From JACKEQ01 sp041389565 (GTDB lineage: Bacteria > Myxococcota_A > UBA796 > GCA-2862545): 64,000 bases of DNA. The notes beneath the pieces were generated by a model, which worked only from the letters and a program-made list of their open reading frames with translations, was not told where the DNA came from and ran no database searches. The translations under genes were made by a program, and so were the position numbers. The stretch lies in assembly GCA_041389565.1 (NCBI GenBank), contig JAWKRP010000002.1, positions 310,001 to 374,000 on the forward strand, given 5' to 3'. Below, one piece after another: positions 16,708-25,238 of the stretch. Each line of letters opens with the position of its first letter. Positions within the stretch are counted from its first letter, which is position 1.

Positions 16708-18726
16708 TCAGCCCACGATCGGCAGCTGGCGATACGCTTCCCACCCCGGATCGGGATCGCTGAAGATGATGTCGACGCGGCCGGGGTTGTTCTCGACCCG
16801 GACCTTGCCCGCGAAGTACGGCTGGAGCGCGGCATCCACGTTGCGGTGGAAGCTGCGGTCGAGGTGCGCGACCTTCACCAGCTCGATGCGGGCGCGCTTC
16901 GGCGTGTAGATGCTCGCGAGGAACTCGACGTACGACACCATCGCGCGCACGGCCATCGCCGGGGTGGCGCGCTCGATGACGAGGGTGAACGGGAGGTCGT
17001 CTTCCTTCGAGAACTCGAGGCGGGCCTGCTCCGGGAAGCCCATCACCATGTTCTCGGCCTTCTCGATGGCTTCTTCGAGCCACATCTCGTTGATGCGACC
17101 CCAGTGCGGCAGGCCGCGCTCGCGCTTGCCAGCGGGCTGGGTGGGCTCGTCTTCCACCAGGGCGCCGGGAGCGAGGGTCTCGACGATGTCGCCCACATCG
17201 AGGCCGGCGACGGGCGCAGGCCGCGGAGCGGCGGGCTTGCGCCCGACCGACATCTGGATGCCCACTCGCGGCGGGGCGTCTTCGGGGGCGGAGTAGGAGA
17301 GGTCTTCGAACTCCTCGAGCTCCTCGACGGGCTCGTCGTAGCGCTCGCGGGAGGGCTCGGGAGTGCCGGGGAAGCTCGTGGGGGCCGTGAGCCGGGGCTT
17401 GCCGAGACCGCCACCCGCGCGCGGCTTCGCGCCGAGGGGCGTGCCGCTGCGGCCGGTGTTGATGGCCGCGCCGCCGCTGCCGAATCCGCCGCCCGTTCCG
17501 CCGAAGTCGGGTGGGGACGCGGTGCCGCCGAAGTTGCCGCCGCCCGTGCCGTAGTCCCGGCCCGACATCGAGTCGCGAGGGCTCGCAGGGACGGCCCGTG
17601 AGTCGTCGTTCGGCTCGCCGAACCGGGGCCCGCCACCACCACCGGCATTGCGGGCGCGGTTCAGGAGGCTGCCACCGCCCGCGGAGGGTGCCGGACCGGC
17701 GTCTCCACCGTAGCTGTCGGGCGCCGAGTAGCTCGCGCCGGAAGCACTCGGGGCCGAGCCGCCGAAGCCGGGATTGGAGCTGGGACGGGACCCGAATCCG
17801 CCGCCACCGCCGCCACCGAAGCCGGACGCGGAGTCGGGCCGGGAGCCGAACCCACCGCCACCGAATCCCGGGGACGAGTCGGGCCGGGAGCCGAATCCAG
17901 CGCCGCCACCGCCGCCGAATCCACCGCCGCCGCCGAATCCGCCGCCACCGGCATTGCCGCCGCCACCGAATCCGCCGCCACCACCGGCGTTGCCGCCGCC
18001 GCCGAATCCGCCGCCACCGGCATTGCCGCCGCCGCCGAATCCACCGCCGCCGCCGCCACCGAATCCGCCGCCGCCACCGAATCCGCCGCCGCTGCTGGGG
18101 GCGGACGGGCCGGCGTTCGCGGCGTAGGCGGGAGGCGCGCTGCTCTCACCCCGGTTGCCGAAGCCGCCGAATCCGCCGCCCGCTCCGGGGCTGTTGGAGC
18201 GCATGGACATGGGCACAGGCGTGCTGATGCGCGGACGGGCGCCACCGGGAGTGGCGCGGATGCGCTCCATCACGGCCTTCTGCGTGGTGAGGCGGGTGAC
18301 CTCGTTCACGAGCTTCTGGTGCTCCTTCGCCTCCCACGGGAGCATCGGCGATTCGCGACCGATGCTGTGGGCCGCGAACGTGGTGGCGAGGTTGGCCACG
18401 AACATGAAGAGCGAGAGCAGGATGCAGACGACCGGGATGCCGCCGGGCACACCGATTCCAGGCTCGAGATCGTGCAGGAACTTCGCGGTGTCGACGTGCA
18501 CGAAGGCCACGCCCATGACGACGAAGGTGAGCACGAAGAACGCGACCCCGGCGAACATGAACGCCGCGCGGGCCATGAGCACGGGATGGGCGGGAGACGC
18601 CCGCTTGATCCGCGCCAGGAGTCGCTTTCCGTCCACGGCATCCTCGAACGCCTGGAGCTGCTCGCGTGCCTTGACGAGCAGACGGTCGACGTCTTCGGGG
18701 GTGTCGGTGGTCTCGATCAGGGCCAT
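16708..18726 (-). CDS. Two-pass membrane protein with long glycine-rich linker
   Basis: This 672-aa protein has a predicted helical N-terminus (about 1-45), two membrane segments (about 50-77 and 97-119), a cytoplasmic helix, then a glycine-rich low-complexity stretch (about 175-460) of GGGGFGGGGNAG-type units with dispersed Phe and Arg-Pro-Asp/Ser. A conserved-looking C-terminal domain (about 530-672) contains LEEAIEKAENMVMGFPEQ and ARIELVKVAHLDRSF. I recognise no family. The architecture suggests a membrane anchor tethering a folded domain on a flexible, possibly self-associating linker. It follows Ppx in the same direction after 69 bases. Confidence 0.75.
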   Translation of the reverse strand: MALIETTDTPEDVDRLLVKAREQLQAFEDAVDGKRLLARIKRASPAHPVLMARAAFMFAGVAFFVLTFVVMGVAFVHVDTAKFLHDLEPGIGVPGGIPVVCILLSLFMFVANLATTFAAHSIGRESPMLPWEAKEHQKLVNEVTRLTTQKAVMERIRATPGGARPRISTPVPMSMRSNSPGAGGGFGGFGNRGESSAPPAYAANAGPSAPSSGGGFGGGGGFGGGGGGGFGGGGNAGGGGFGGGGNAGGGGGFGGGGNAGGGGFGGGGGFGGGGGAGFGSRPDSSPGFGGGGFGSRPDSASGFGGGGGGGFGSRPSSNPGFGGSAPSASGASYSAPDSYGGDAGPAPSAGGGSLLNRARNAGGGGGPRFGEPNDDSRAVPASPRDSMSGRDYGTGGGNFGGTASPPDFGGTGGGFGSGGAAINTGRSGTPLGAKPRAGGGLGKPRLTAPTSFPGTPEPSRERYDEPVEELEEFEDLSYSAPEDAPPRVGIQMSVGRKPAAPRPAPVAGLDVGDIVETLAPGALVEDEPTQPAGKRERGLPHWGRINEMWLEEAIEKAENMVMGFPEQARLEFSKEDDLPFTLVIERATPAMAVRAMVSYVEFLASIYTPKRARIELVKVAHLDRSFHRNVDAALQPYFAGKVRVENNPGRVDIIFSDPDPGWEAYRQLPIVG
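17770..18085. repeat. GGC/GGT low-complexity repeat coding for the Gly-rich linker
   Basis: On the plus strand this is a run of short CCGCCACCG and CCGAATCC units, in blocks of about 12 to 45 bases, all inside the minus-strand membrane protein gene. It encodes Gly runs with Phe and Asn. Such DNA is prone to slippage, so length may vary between strains or be mis-assembled. Confidence 0.8.
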
Positions 18727-18795
18727 GAGGTTTCCTTCCGTGGGGTCTCGGGCGGACCCGGAGTCCCCGGTGGCACGCAGGGACGGTGGGTGAGT

Positions 18796-20370
18796 CTACC
18801 CGATTGGGCCGCTTGCTTCACCCGACCCGTCGGGGTCCGTCTTCGTGACGATGCGGACCTCCTGCCGGAGTGCGCTCGACAGCAGGTCGGTGCGCCGGCT
18901 GGCCGCCCAGCGCTCGAGGTGCGCTTCGGTGCTGGCATGGGCGGTGATGCGCACGACGCCGTCGCCGAGCTCGACATCGAGCGACTGCACGACGCCTTCG
19001 TGGCTGCGGTCGAGGCTGTCGGCGAGACGCAGGATTCCCGCGAGCACACGAACCCGCTGCCGGTCGTCGGCCGACAGGGCGTTGAACTCGAGGTGCGTGG
19101 CCTTCGGCTTGCCACCCCGGTGGTACCGCACGAGGTTCCCGAGCACGTCGACCTCGGGTGCCGTGAACCCGTGCATCTGCGTGTTCCGGATGAGGTACTG
19201 CGCGTGCTTGTTGTGGTTCTTACCCGAGATGTGGTGCCCGATGTCGTGCACCTGCGCTGCGTAGCCGAGCATCTCGCGCTCGGAGAACCCCATCCGGTGG
19301 ATCGGAGCGAGCCCGTCGAACAGCTGCATCGACAGCCGCTCGACGAGGGCCGCGTGCGTGGGATCGGCGCCGTAGCGGTCCATCAGACGCTTGATCGATC
19401 GGGCGCGCGGGTCGGGCATCGACCCCATCAGGTCGATCTCGGGGCGGTTCCGCATCACCCAGTCGACGATCAGGCCGTCGCGGAGCGAGCGCTCGGACGT
19501 GATCATGCTGGCCTGATCGAACGCGCGCATCACCTGCCGGACCAGGAGCGCGCCAGCGGTGATGGTGCGCTGGCGACGGGGGTCGATGCCGGGGATCGAC
19601 AGCAGGCCCTCGAACGTGGTCTGGCGGAGCTTCTTCACGAGCGCGTCGATGTCGTCGCGCGTGAGCACCAGACCGTGCGCATGCTCGGGCTGGCCGTCGC
19701 CGCGGGCGAGGGTCGCCATCATCGCGAGCGTGCGCAGGGTTCCCGAGGTGCCGACCAGCGTGTGGAAGTCCTTGCCCTTCACGCTCGACACGAGGGGCTT
19801 GAGGACGGCCTTGATGTGGGACTTCAAGGCGTCGTAGTCGGCCTTGGACATCGGGTCGGTGCGGTGGAACCGGTCGGCCAGCCGGATGTGGCCGAGCGGC
19901 AGGCTCTCGATGACCGTGGGCCGCTCGCTGTCGCACACGATGAACTCGGTCGAGCCGCCACCGAGGTCCATCAGCATGACCTTGCCGAGGCTGAAGTCGA
20001 GGTCGCTCCGGATGCCGAGGTAGATCAGCCGGCCTTCTTCGCGCCCGGTGATGGTGCGCACGCGGATGCCCGTGTGCTCACGGACCGCATGCACCCAGTC
20101 TTCGCCGTTCTGGGACTCCCGGACGGCGGAGGTGGCCGCGCAGTGGATGTCTTCGACGCCCAGGGAGCGCGCGGCGTCGCGGAACTCGAGCATGGCGTCG
20201 AGACCGCGCTCGAAGGCGCTCGGAGCGATGACGTTCTGGGAGAGCCCGTTCGCACCGAGCTCCACCTGCTTGCGGGCCTTCTCGACGAGCGTCCACGAGC
20301 CGTCGAGCCCCACGTCGGCGACGAGGAGGTGCACGGAGTTCGTGCCGACATCGATCGCTGCGACTCTCAA
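18796..20370 (-). CDS. Exopolyphosphatase / pppGpp phosphohydrolase with C-terminal HD domain
   Basis: This 524-aa Ppx/GppA protein acts on polyphosphate or pppGpp. The ASKHA half shows IDVGTNSVHLL, DLGGGSTEF and VGTSGTLRTLA. The C-terminal half has an HD-type site (VHDIGHHISGKNH), as in long Ppx enzymes. Which substrate it prefers cannot be read. The start is TTG at 20370, inside the TGA of the upstream gene (TTGA), supported by a GGAGGG stretch about five bases before it and by alignment of the first strand. Confidence 0.93.
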   Translation of the reverse strand: MRVAAIDVGTNSVHLLVADVGLDGSWTLVEKARKQVELGANGLSQNVIAPSAFERGLDAMLEFRDAARSLGVEDIHCAATSAVRESQNGEDWVHAVREHTGIRVRTITGREEGRLIYLGIRSDLDFSLGKVMLMDLGGGSTEFIVCDSERPTVIESLPLGHIRLADRFHRTDPMSKADYDALKSHIKAVLKPLVSSVKGKDFHTLVGTSGTLRTLAMMATLARGDGQPEHAHGLVLTRDDIDALVKKLRQTTFEGLLSIPGIDPRRQRTITAGALLVRQVMRAFDQASMITSERSLRDGLIVDWVMRNRPEIDLMGSMPDPRARSIKRLMDRYGADPTHAALVERLSMQLFDGLAPIHRMGFSEREMLGYAAQVHDIGHHISGKNHNKHAQYLIRNTQMHGFTAPEVDVLGNLVRYHRGGKPKATHLEFNALSADDRQRVRVLAGILRLADSLDRSHEGVVQSLDVELGDGVVRITAHASTEAHLERWAASRRTDLLSSALRQEVRIVTKTDPDGSGEASGPIG

Positions 20371-21056
20371 CGGCCCTCCGGCGTGCCCATGGACGGGCCG
20401 TATTGGCGCGGCAGCTCGACGCCTGCAAGCTCGGCAGCGCGTGCGATCAGACCGATGAGCGTGGTCTCGTCGGCGTTGTCGGCCAACTCCAGGGCCGCGT
20501 ACAGCGCGACAGCCGCGCGATCGCGATCCGCTTCGGCCAGCGCGATGCGCGCGAGCACCTGCTCGCGAACGGACACCGCCTCGTCGGCGTGCTCCGCAGC
20601 CCGTGCCGCGCTCGTCGCAGCTTCGTCGAGGCGCCCGTGCGTCTGGAGGGCGTTCGCGTGCTTCAGGAGGGCGTCGGCACGGGCGAGGGGAGAGCGCGCC
20701 TCCGCCTCGACCTCGGCGAGGGTGCGCCCGGCGAGCTCTGCGCTGCGCTCACGGGCGAGGGCCGCCCGACGGGCCTGGTCGAGCGACGCGGCGATGCGTT
20801 CGTCGAGCGCGCGGACCTCCGCGAGGCCTTCGGCGTCTCCGAGCGCTCGGCTGGACGCCATGGCGCGATGGCTCGCCTCGCGGGCTCCAGGCGCGTCTCC
20901 GAGCTCCAGCCGGGCCTGCGCCAGCAGGGAGGCCGCTCGCGCGTGCACGTCGCGCAGCTCGGCCTGATCGCGCAGTGCCGCCTCGACCTCGCCCAGCGGA
21001 GCGACCGCGTCGGCGGCACGCCCCTCGCGCACGGCTGCGACACCCTCGAGGAGCAT
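20367..21056 (-). CDS. Small Ala-rich helical repeat protein (TPR-like)
   Basis: This 229-aa protein is almost all alpha-helix with alternating Ala and Leu, for example EASHRAMASSRALGDAEGL and ADALLKHANALQTHGRLDEA, which have the spacing of TPR helices. It has no signal peptide or enzyme motif. It starts 19 bases after the S-adenosylhomocysteinase-like gene stop and overlaps the TTG of ppx, so it is probably translated with both. The function is unknown. Confidence 0.6.
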   Translation of the reverse strand: MLLEGVAAVREGRAADAVAPLGEVEAALRDQAELRDVHARAASLLAQARLELGDAPGAREASHRAMASSRALGDAEGLAEVRALDERIAASLDQARRAALARERSAELAGRTLAEVEAEARSPLARADALLKHANALQTHGRLDEAATSAARAAEHADEAVSVREQVLARIALAEADRDRAAVALYAALELADNADETTLIGLIARAAELAGVELPRQYGPSMGTPEGR

Positions 21057-21075
21057 CGAAGCCAGGCGCTCCTCC

Positions 21076-22236
21076 TCAGATGGCGCCGGGATCGAGGGCC
21101 TCCAGTGCGAGGATCGCGGCGCGGGTCTCGATCTCTGCGGGCACCACCTGCTCTCCGTCGGCGAGGTCGCCGAAGCGGGCGATCCACTCGAGCGTGAGCC
21201 CGAGCACCGAGGAGTGCAGCAGCACGGGCTCGGGCGAGCCCGAGTTCGTGACGATGTTCAGCGGGTTGCCGTCGCCCAGCAGGGTGACGCGCTTGCCCCC
21301 CTCGAGGGTGAACCTCACCACCTGGTCGGCCACGTGATCAGCCCGCTCCGCGGCATCCTTCAGCGCGGGCACGTCGATCTCGTCGTTCCCGTGGCCCGCG
21401 TTGAGCAGGACCACTCCGCTCGGCGCGGCCTGGATGGCGGCGAGGTCGAGGGCGTTCGCGGCCCCGGTGGCGGTGGCGACGATTCCGGCGTTCGCGACGG
21501 CGTCGTGGAGCTCGCCCGTCGGGTAGCCGTCGTAGTGCGCGAACAGGCGGCGCACCGGATCGCTCTCGACCACCTCGACGCTCATGTTCGCGGCCCGTGC
21601 GTACGCGGCCAGGCCCCGCCCGACCGGCCCGTAGCCCACGACCACGAGCCGACGGCCCGCGAGGTGCATGCCCGTGAGCAGGGTGACCGCCTGCCACACG
21701 CCCTCACCGACGCCGTGGCGGTTCTCGACGGCATCCTTCAGGCGCCCGTCGTGGATGTTGATGATCGGCAGACCCGGGGGCTCGCGGTGCCCCCGCAGGC
21801 GCACGATCCCGGAGCGGGTGGACTCCACCGCGCCCTTCTGACGCTCGACCAGCTCGGGCCGTTCGTCGAGCATGCGACCGATGAGCTCGAAGCCGGCGTC
21901 GCCCAGGAGGTGCGGCTCGTGATCGAGCACGGCCAGCTGCGGGTCTTCGTGGTCGTCTGCCGTGTACACCTCGACCCCGAGGTCTCGCAGCAGCGCGACG
22001 GCACCCGCGTCGGTCGTGGCGGGGCTCGCAGCGCTGAGCACGAACCGCCCGCCCCCGAGCCGCAGCTCCTTCACGAGCGCCGCGGTGGTGGTGGTGAGGT
22101 GGAGGTTCAGCCCGATGGTCAGCCCATCCCACGGACGCGACGCGGCCCACCGGTTCCCGAGCTTCGGGAGGATGGGGAAGAACGCGTTGATGCGGCCGAT
22201 CTCGCCTTCGGCGGCGAGCGCGCTGTCGTGGGCCAT
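21076..22236 (-). CDS. Divergent S-adenosylhomocysteine hydrolase-like protein
   Basis: This 386-aa protein is shorter than typical SAH hydrolases (about 430-470). It keeps several family points: GLNLHLTTTTAALV (catalytic His region), INIHDGRLKDAVENRHG (Lys of the NDSVTKSKFDN segment kept, Asp changed to Glu), the Rossmann motif VVVGYGPVGRGL, NAGHGNDEID and NIVTNSGSPEP. The C-terminal Lys-x-x-x-Tyr tail that closes the NAD site in the tetramer is missing. It may act on SAH with altered properties or on another nucleoside. Confident at superfamily level, not for the exact reaction. Confidence 0.72.
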   Translation of the reverse strand: MAHDSALAAEGEIGRINAFFPILPKLGNRWAASRPWDGLTIGLNLHLTTTTAALVKELRLGGGRFVLSAASPATTDAGAVALLRDLGVEVYTADDHEDPQLAVLDHEPHLLGDAGFELIGRMLDERPELVERQKGAVESTRSGIVRLRGHREPPGLPIINIHDGRLKDAVENRHGVGEGVWQAVTLLTGMHLAGRRLVVVGYGPVGRGLAAYARAANMSVEVVESDPVRRLFAHYDGYPTGELHDAVANAGIVATATGAANALDLAAIQAAPSGVVLLNAGHGNDEIDVPALKDAAERADHVADQVVRFTLEGGKRVTLLGDGNPLNIVTNSGSPEPVLLHSSVLGLTLEWIARFGDLADGEQVVPAEIETRAAILALEALDPGAI

Positions 22237-22305
22237 GGGGTCCTCCGATGCCCAGCGTCTAACGGGCTCGGGGACCCCGTGCCCCAGTGCGATCGCGAAG
22301 GGCGC

Positions 22306-22917
22306 TCAGACCGCGAGGAAGCCGTGGCGTTCGAGGTGGTCGACCACTTCGGCGGCGGACTGCTCGACGGTCTTGCCGACCGTGTGCAGCACGATCTCGG
22401 CGGCCTCGGGGGGCTCGTACGGAGCGCTGATGCCCGTGAAGTCGCCGATCTCGCCGGCCCGCGCCTTCACGTACAGGCCCTTCGGGTCGCGCCGCTCGCA
22501 CTCTTCGAGGGGCGTGGCCACGTGGCACTCGATGAACCGGCCCTCCGGGAGGTGTGCCCGCGCGCCGGCACGGTCGGCGCGGTACGGCGAGATGAAGGCG
22601 GTGAGCGTGACGAGCCCGGCATCGGCGAACAGCTGCGCCACGGCCCCCACACGACGGATGTTCTCCGTGCGATCCCCGGGCGCGAACCCGAGGTCGCGGT
22701 TGAGGCCCATGCGCAGGTTGTCACCATCGAGCACGTACGCCACCTTTCCGCGGCGCAGCAGGAGCTCTTCGACCTTCCGCGCCACCGTGGACTTCCCGGA
22801 GCCCGAGAACCCCGTGAACCACACGACGCAGCCGCGCTGATCGATGGCCGCCTCGCGCTCGTCGTGCGTGAGGTTGGCCTTGTGCCAGGTGATGTTCTCG
22901 GACCGGGTCTCGCTCAT
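22306..22917 (-). CDS. cysC: Adenylylsulfate kinase
   Basis: This 203-aa enzyme phosphorylates APS to PAPS in sulfate activation. It has the P-loop FSGSGKST (about residues 37-44), LDGDNLRMGLN, the FISPYRADR loop and the substrate-lid region DPKGLYVKARAGEI. The length is typical. The ATG at 22917 has GAGGAG upstream. No cysD, cysN or PAPS reductase gene is in the window. It sits 69 bases before the SAH hydrolase-like gene on the same strand, so a link between sulfur metabolism genes is possible. Confidence 0.95.
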   Translation of the reverse strand: MSETRSENITWHKANLTHDEREAAIDQRGCVVWFTGFSGSGKSTVARKVEELLLRRGKVAYVLDGDNLRMGLNRDLGFAPGDRTENIRRVGAVAQLFADAGLVTLTAFISPYRADRAGARAHLPEGRFIECHVATPLEECERRDPKGLYVKARAGEIGDFTGISAPYEPPEAAEIVLHTVGKTVEQSAAEVVDHLERHGFLAV

Positions 22918-22960
22918 GGGTGCTCCTCGGGCGTGCTGCCTTACCGCGCCCGCACCCTGC

Positions 22961-22966
22961 TAGCAT
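22961..22966 (+). promoter_or_regulatory. Probable -10 element for plsX
   Basis: TAGCAT in CTGCTAGCATCC carries the extended TG one base upstream. It lies 18 bases before the TTG start of plsX and leaves room only for GGGGAGG in the leader. Confidence 0.45.
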
Positions 22967-22983
22967 CCGCCGGGGAGGCCAGC

Positions 22984-24018
22984 TTGACGACGATTGCCCT
23001 GGATGCGCTCGGTGGAGACCTCGGACTCGACGCCACCGTGGAGGGGGCCGCGGCATTGTCCCGCGAGCCCGGCGACATCCGCGTGATGCTCGTGGGCGAT
23101 GCCCAGCGTGTCTCGGAGCGCCTCAAGGCGGTGAGCTACGACCCGACGCGGCTCGAGATCGTCGATGCGGACGGATGCGTCCGGATGGACGACGACCCGC
23201 GGACGGCCCTCGAAGCGAACCCGCGCTGCAGCGTGCTCGTAGCGGCCGGCCTCGTGGCCGATGGGGATGCGGACGCCCTCGTGTCGGCCGGGAACACCGG
23301 AGCCACGATCCTGGCGTCGGCGATGCGGTTCCAGCGGCTGCCCGGCATCCGGCGCGCCGCGCTCGCGGCCGTGTACCCGACTGAGCAGCGCCACGGTCCG
23401 AAGAAGGATCCGTTCGCGCTCATGCTCGACGTCGGCGCGACCCTCACCGCCGAAGAGCTCGATCTGGTCGGGTTCGCCGTGATGGGCGCCGCGTACAGCT
23501 CCATCATCTCGGAGATCGTGGCGCCCCGCGTCGCGCTGCTCTCGAACGGAACGGAGCCGAACAAGGGCACCCCCGCCATCAAGGCCGCGCACCAGCGCCT
23601 GCTCGGCGGCCCGCTGAACTTCGTCGGCAACGTGGAGGGGCTCGACATCCCGCGGGGCACGGTCGACGTGATCGTGTGCGACGGCTTCCTCGGGAACGTC
23701 GTGCTGAAGATGCTCGAGGGGGTGAGCGAGGTGTTCCGCGACATCGCCAAGCAAGCGAGCGGGCGCAAGCTCCAGTGGAAGATGGGGCTCGCCATGCTCG
23801 GCGGCGGGCTGAAGCGGCTGCGCCGGATGACCGACTGGAAGGCGTACGGAGGCGCTCCGCTCCTCGGGATGGACCACGTGATCATCAAGGCGCACGGGCG
23901 CAGCGAGGCCCGCGCGATCCGCAACGCGATCAAGGTGGCCGCGAAGGCTGCGGAAGGCGACCTGATCGGGAGGATCCAGCAGGGCGTCGCCGCGCTGGAG
24001 CTGCAGAAGGAGGACTGA
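22984..24018 (+). CDS. plsX: Phosphate acyltransferase PlsX
   Basis: This 344-aa enzyme makes acyl-phosphate from acyl-ACP for phospholipid synthesis, peripherally at the membrane. It begins with ALDALGGDLG and has VSAGNTGA, then LLSNGTEPNKG and CDGFLGNVVLK, all family signatures. The start is TTG at 22984, with GGGGAGG five bases upstream and the family N-terminus following directly; no ATG or GTG fits. The downstream permease gene starts on the next base after its stop. The usual rpmF and fabH neighbours are absent. Confidence 0.93.
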   Translation: MTTIALDALGGDLGLDATVEGAAALSREPGDIRVMLVGDAQRVSERLKAVSYDPTRLEIVDADGCVRMDDDPRTALEANPRCSVLVAAGLVADGDADALVSAGNTGATILASAMRFQRLPGIRRAALAAVYPTEQRHGPKKDPFALMLDVGATLTAEELDLVGFAVMGAAYSSIISEIVAPRVALLSNGTEPNKGTPAIKAAHQRLLGGPLNFVGNVEGLDIPRGTVDVIVCDGFLGNVVLKMLEGVSEVFRDIAKQASGRKLQWKMGLAMLGGGLKRLRRMTDWKAYGGAPLLGMDHVIIKAHGRSEARAIRNAIKVAAKAAEGDLIGRIQQGVAALELQKED

Positions 24019-25185
24019 GTGGCGACCCCCTGGTCGAAGTCCGTTCGCGACCGCTGGTTCCTCGGATTCCTGGCCGTCTCGACGCTCGGCGTGGTCGTGC
24101 TGTTCTGGCCGTTCGTGTACGTGCTGCTGTTCGCGGCCACCACGGTCGTCGTCACCTGGCCCGTGTACGAGCGCGTGTTGATGCGGTGCAAGGGCCGCCG
24201 GGGCCTGGCTGCTGGCGTCACGATGGGGCTGCTCGCGACGGTCGTGTTCGGCCCGCTCGGCGTGCTGATGTGGCTGTTCGTCGGCGAAGCGACGGGAGTG
24301 GTCGAGCTCGTGGCGCGGTTCGTGAACGACGGCCAGCTCGAGCGCACGGTCGACGCCCTGCGGGACGAGTACCTCCCGTCGTTCGTGGAGCAGTACGGGG
24401 CGTACCTCCCCGAGGACTTCGACCTCGTGGGCGCCGTGCTCGCCCCGCTCCAGCAGGCCCTGCTCCAGCTCCTGAACTCGGCGGGAGGCGCGCTGCCCGG
24501 CCTGCTGAACCGCCTCGTCAGCACCGGCGTCGATGCCGTGATCTTCCTGTTCGCGGTCGTCTCGCTCTACATGGAGGGCCCGCGCGTCCTCACGGTCCTC
24601 AAGAACCTCACGCCCATCGAGGACTCGTACCTCGAGCACCTGTTCCGCGTGTTCCGCGAGTTCGCGAACAACATGGTGGTGGGCTCGCTCGTGACGGCGG
24701 CCCTCCAGGGGGTCGTCGCCGCCGCGGGATATTGGGCGGTGGGCGTCGACCGGGTCGTGTTCCTCGGCATCTGCACGGCGGTGTTCAGCTTCGTGCCCAT
24801 GGTCGGCACGCTCGTCGTGTGGCTGCCCGTGTGCATCTACGTCGGGGTCGGCAGCGGGTGGTCGTGGGCCGCGGGGCTCGCCGTCTGGAACCTGGCGGTC
24901 ACCGGGTCGGTCGACAACGTGGTGAAGCCCCTGTTCCTGCGGGGGAGCTCGCACATCCATCCGCTGCTCATCTTCCTCGCCGTGTTCGGTGGCCTGTCGT
25001 GGATGAGCGTTCCGGGGGTGCTCGTCGGGCCCGTGATCGTCGCGTTCTTCCTGGCTCTGTACACGATCTACTGCCAGGACTTCCTGGGGCAGGAGACGGG
25101 CCTCACCCGCAAGGCGCCGCCCGCGCTCATCGAGCGCCTGCTCGCCTGGGTCGACCCCGCGCCCGCTCCGCCGGGCGAGCCGTGA
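24019..25185 (+). CDS. AI-2E family transporter (PerM/YdiK-like)
   Basis: This 388-aa polytopic protein has the family layout: two hydrophobic segments at the N-terminus, a soluble helical region (about 95-165), then five or six more helices with FVPMVGTLVVWLP and NVVKPLFLRG near the C-terminus. Members include proposed quorum-signal exporters and Na+/H+ antiporters; the cargo here is unknown. The GTG immediately follows the plsX stop, so they are an operon, which ends at the terminator at 25201. Confidence 0.88.
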   Translation: MATPWSKSVRDRWFLGFLAVSTLGVVVLFWPFVYVLLFAATTVVVTWPVYERVLMRCKGRRGLAAGVTMGLLATVVFGPLGVLMWLFVGEATGVVELVARFVNDGQLERTVDALRDEYLPSFVEQYGAYLPEDFDLVGAVLAPLQQALLQLLNSAGGALPGLLNRLVSTGVDAVIFLFAVVSLYMEGPRVLTVLKNLTPIEDSYLEHLFRVFREFANNMVVGSLVTAALQGVVAAAGYWAVGVDRVVFLGICTAVFSFVPMVGTLVVWLPVCIYVGVGSGWSWAAGLAVWNLAVTGSVDNVVKPLFLRGSSHIHPLLIFLAVFGGLSWMSVPGVLVGPVIVAFFLALYTIYCQDFLGQETGLTRKAPPALIERLLAWVDPAPAPPGEP

Positions 25186-25200
25186 AGAGGCCCTGAGACG

Positions 25201-25233
25201 AGAGAGGCGCCGACCCGGGGGTGGCGCCTCTCT
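25201..25233. terminator. Bidirectional stem-loop terminator
   Basis: A perfect 11-bp stem, AGAGAGGCGCC with GGCGCCTCTCT, closes an 11-base loop. It lies between the convergent permease and RNA-binding protein genes and ends five bases before the latter's stop. No U-tract is present, as is common in GC-rich genomes. Confidence 0.8.
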
Positions 25234-25238
25234 GGAGC

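Noticed and set aside
15091..17601. 836-codon open frame on the plus strand opposite the E1 gene
   Set aside because: It spans two unrelated minus-strand genes and reads as low-complexity Gly/Arg/Val; the minus-strand E1 and membrane protein are clearly real.
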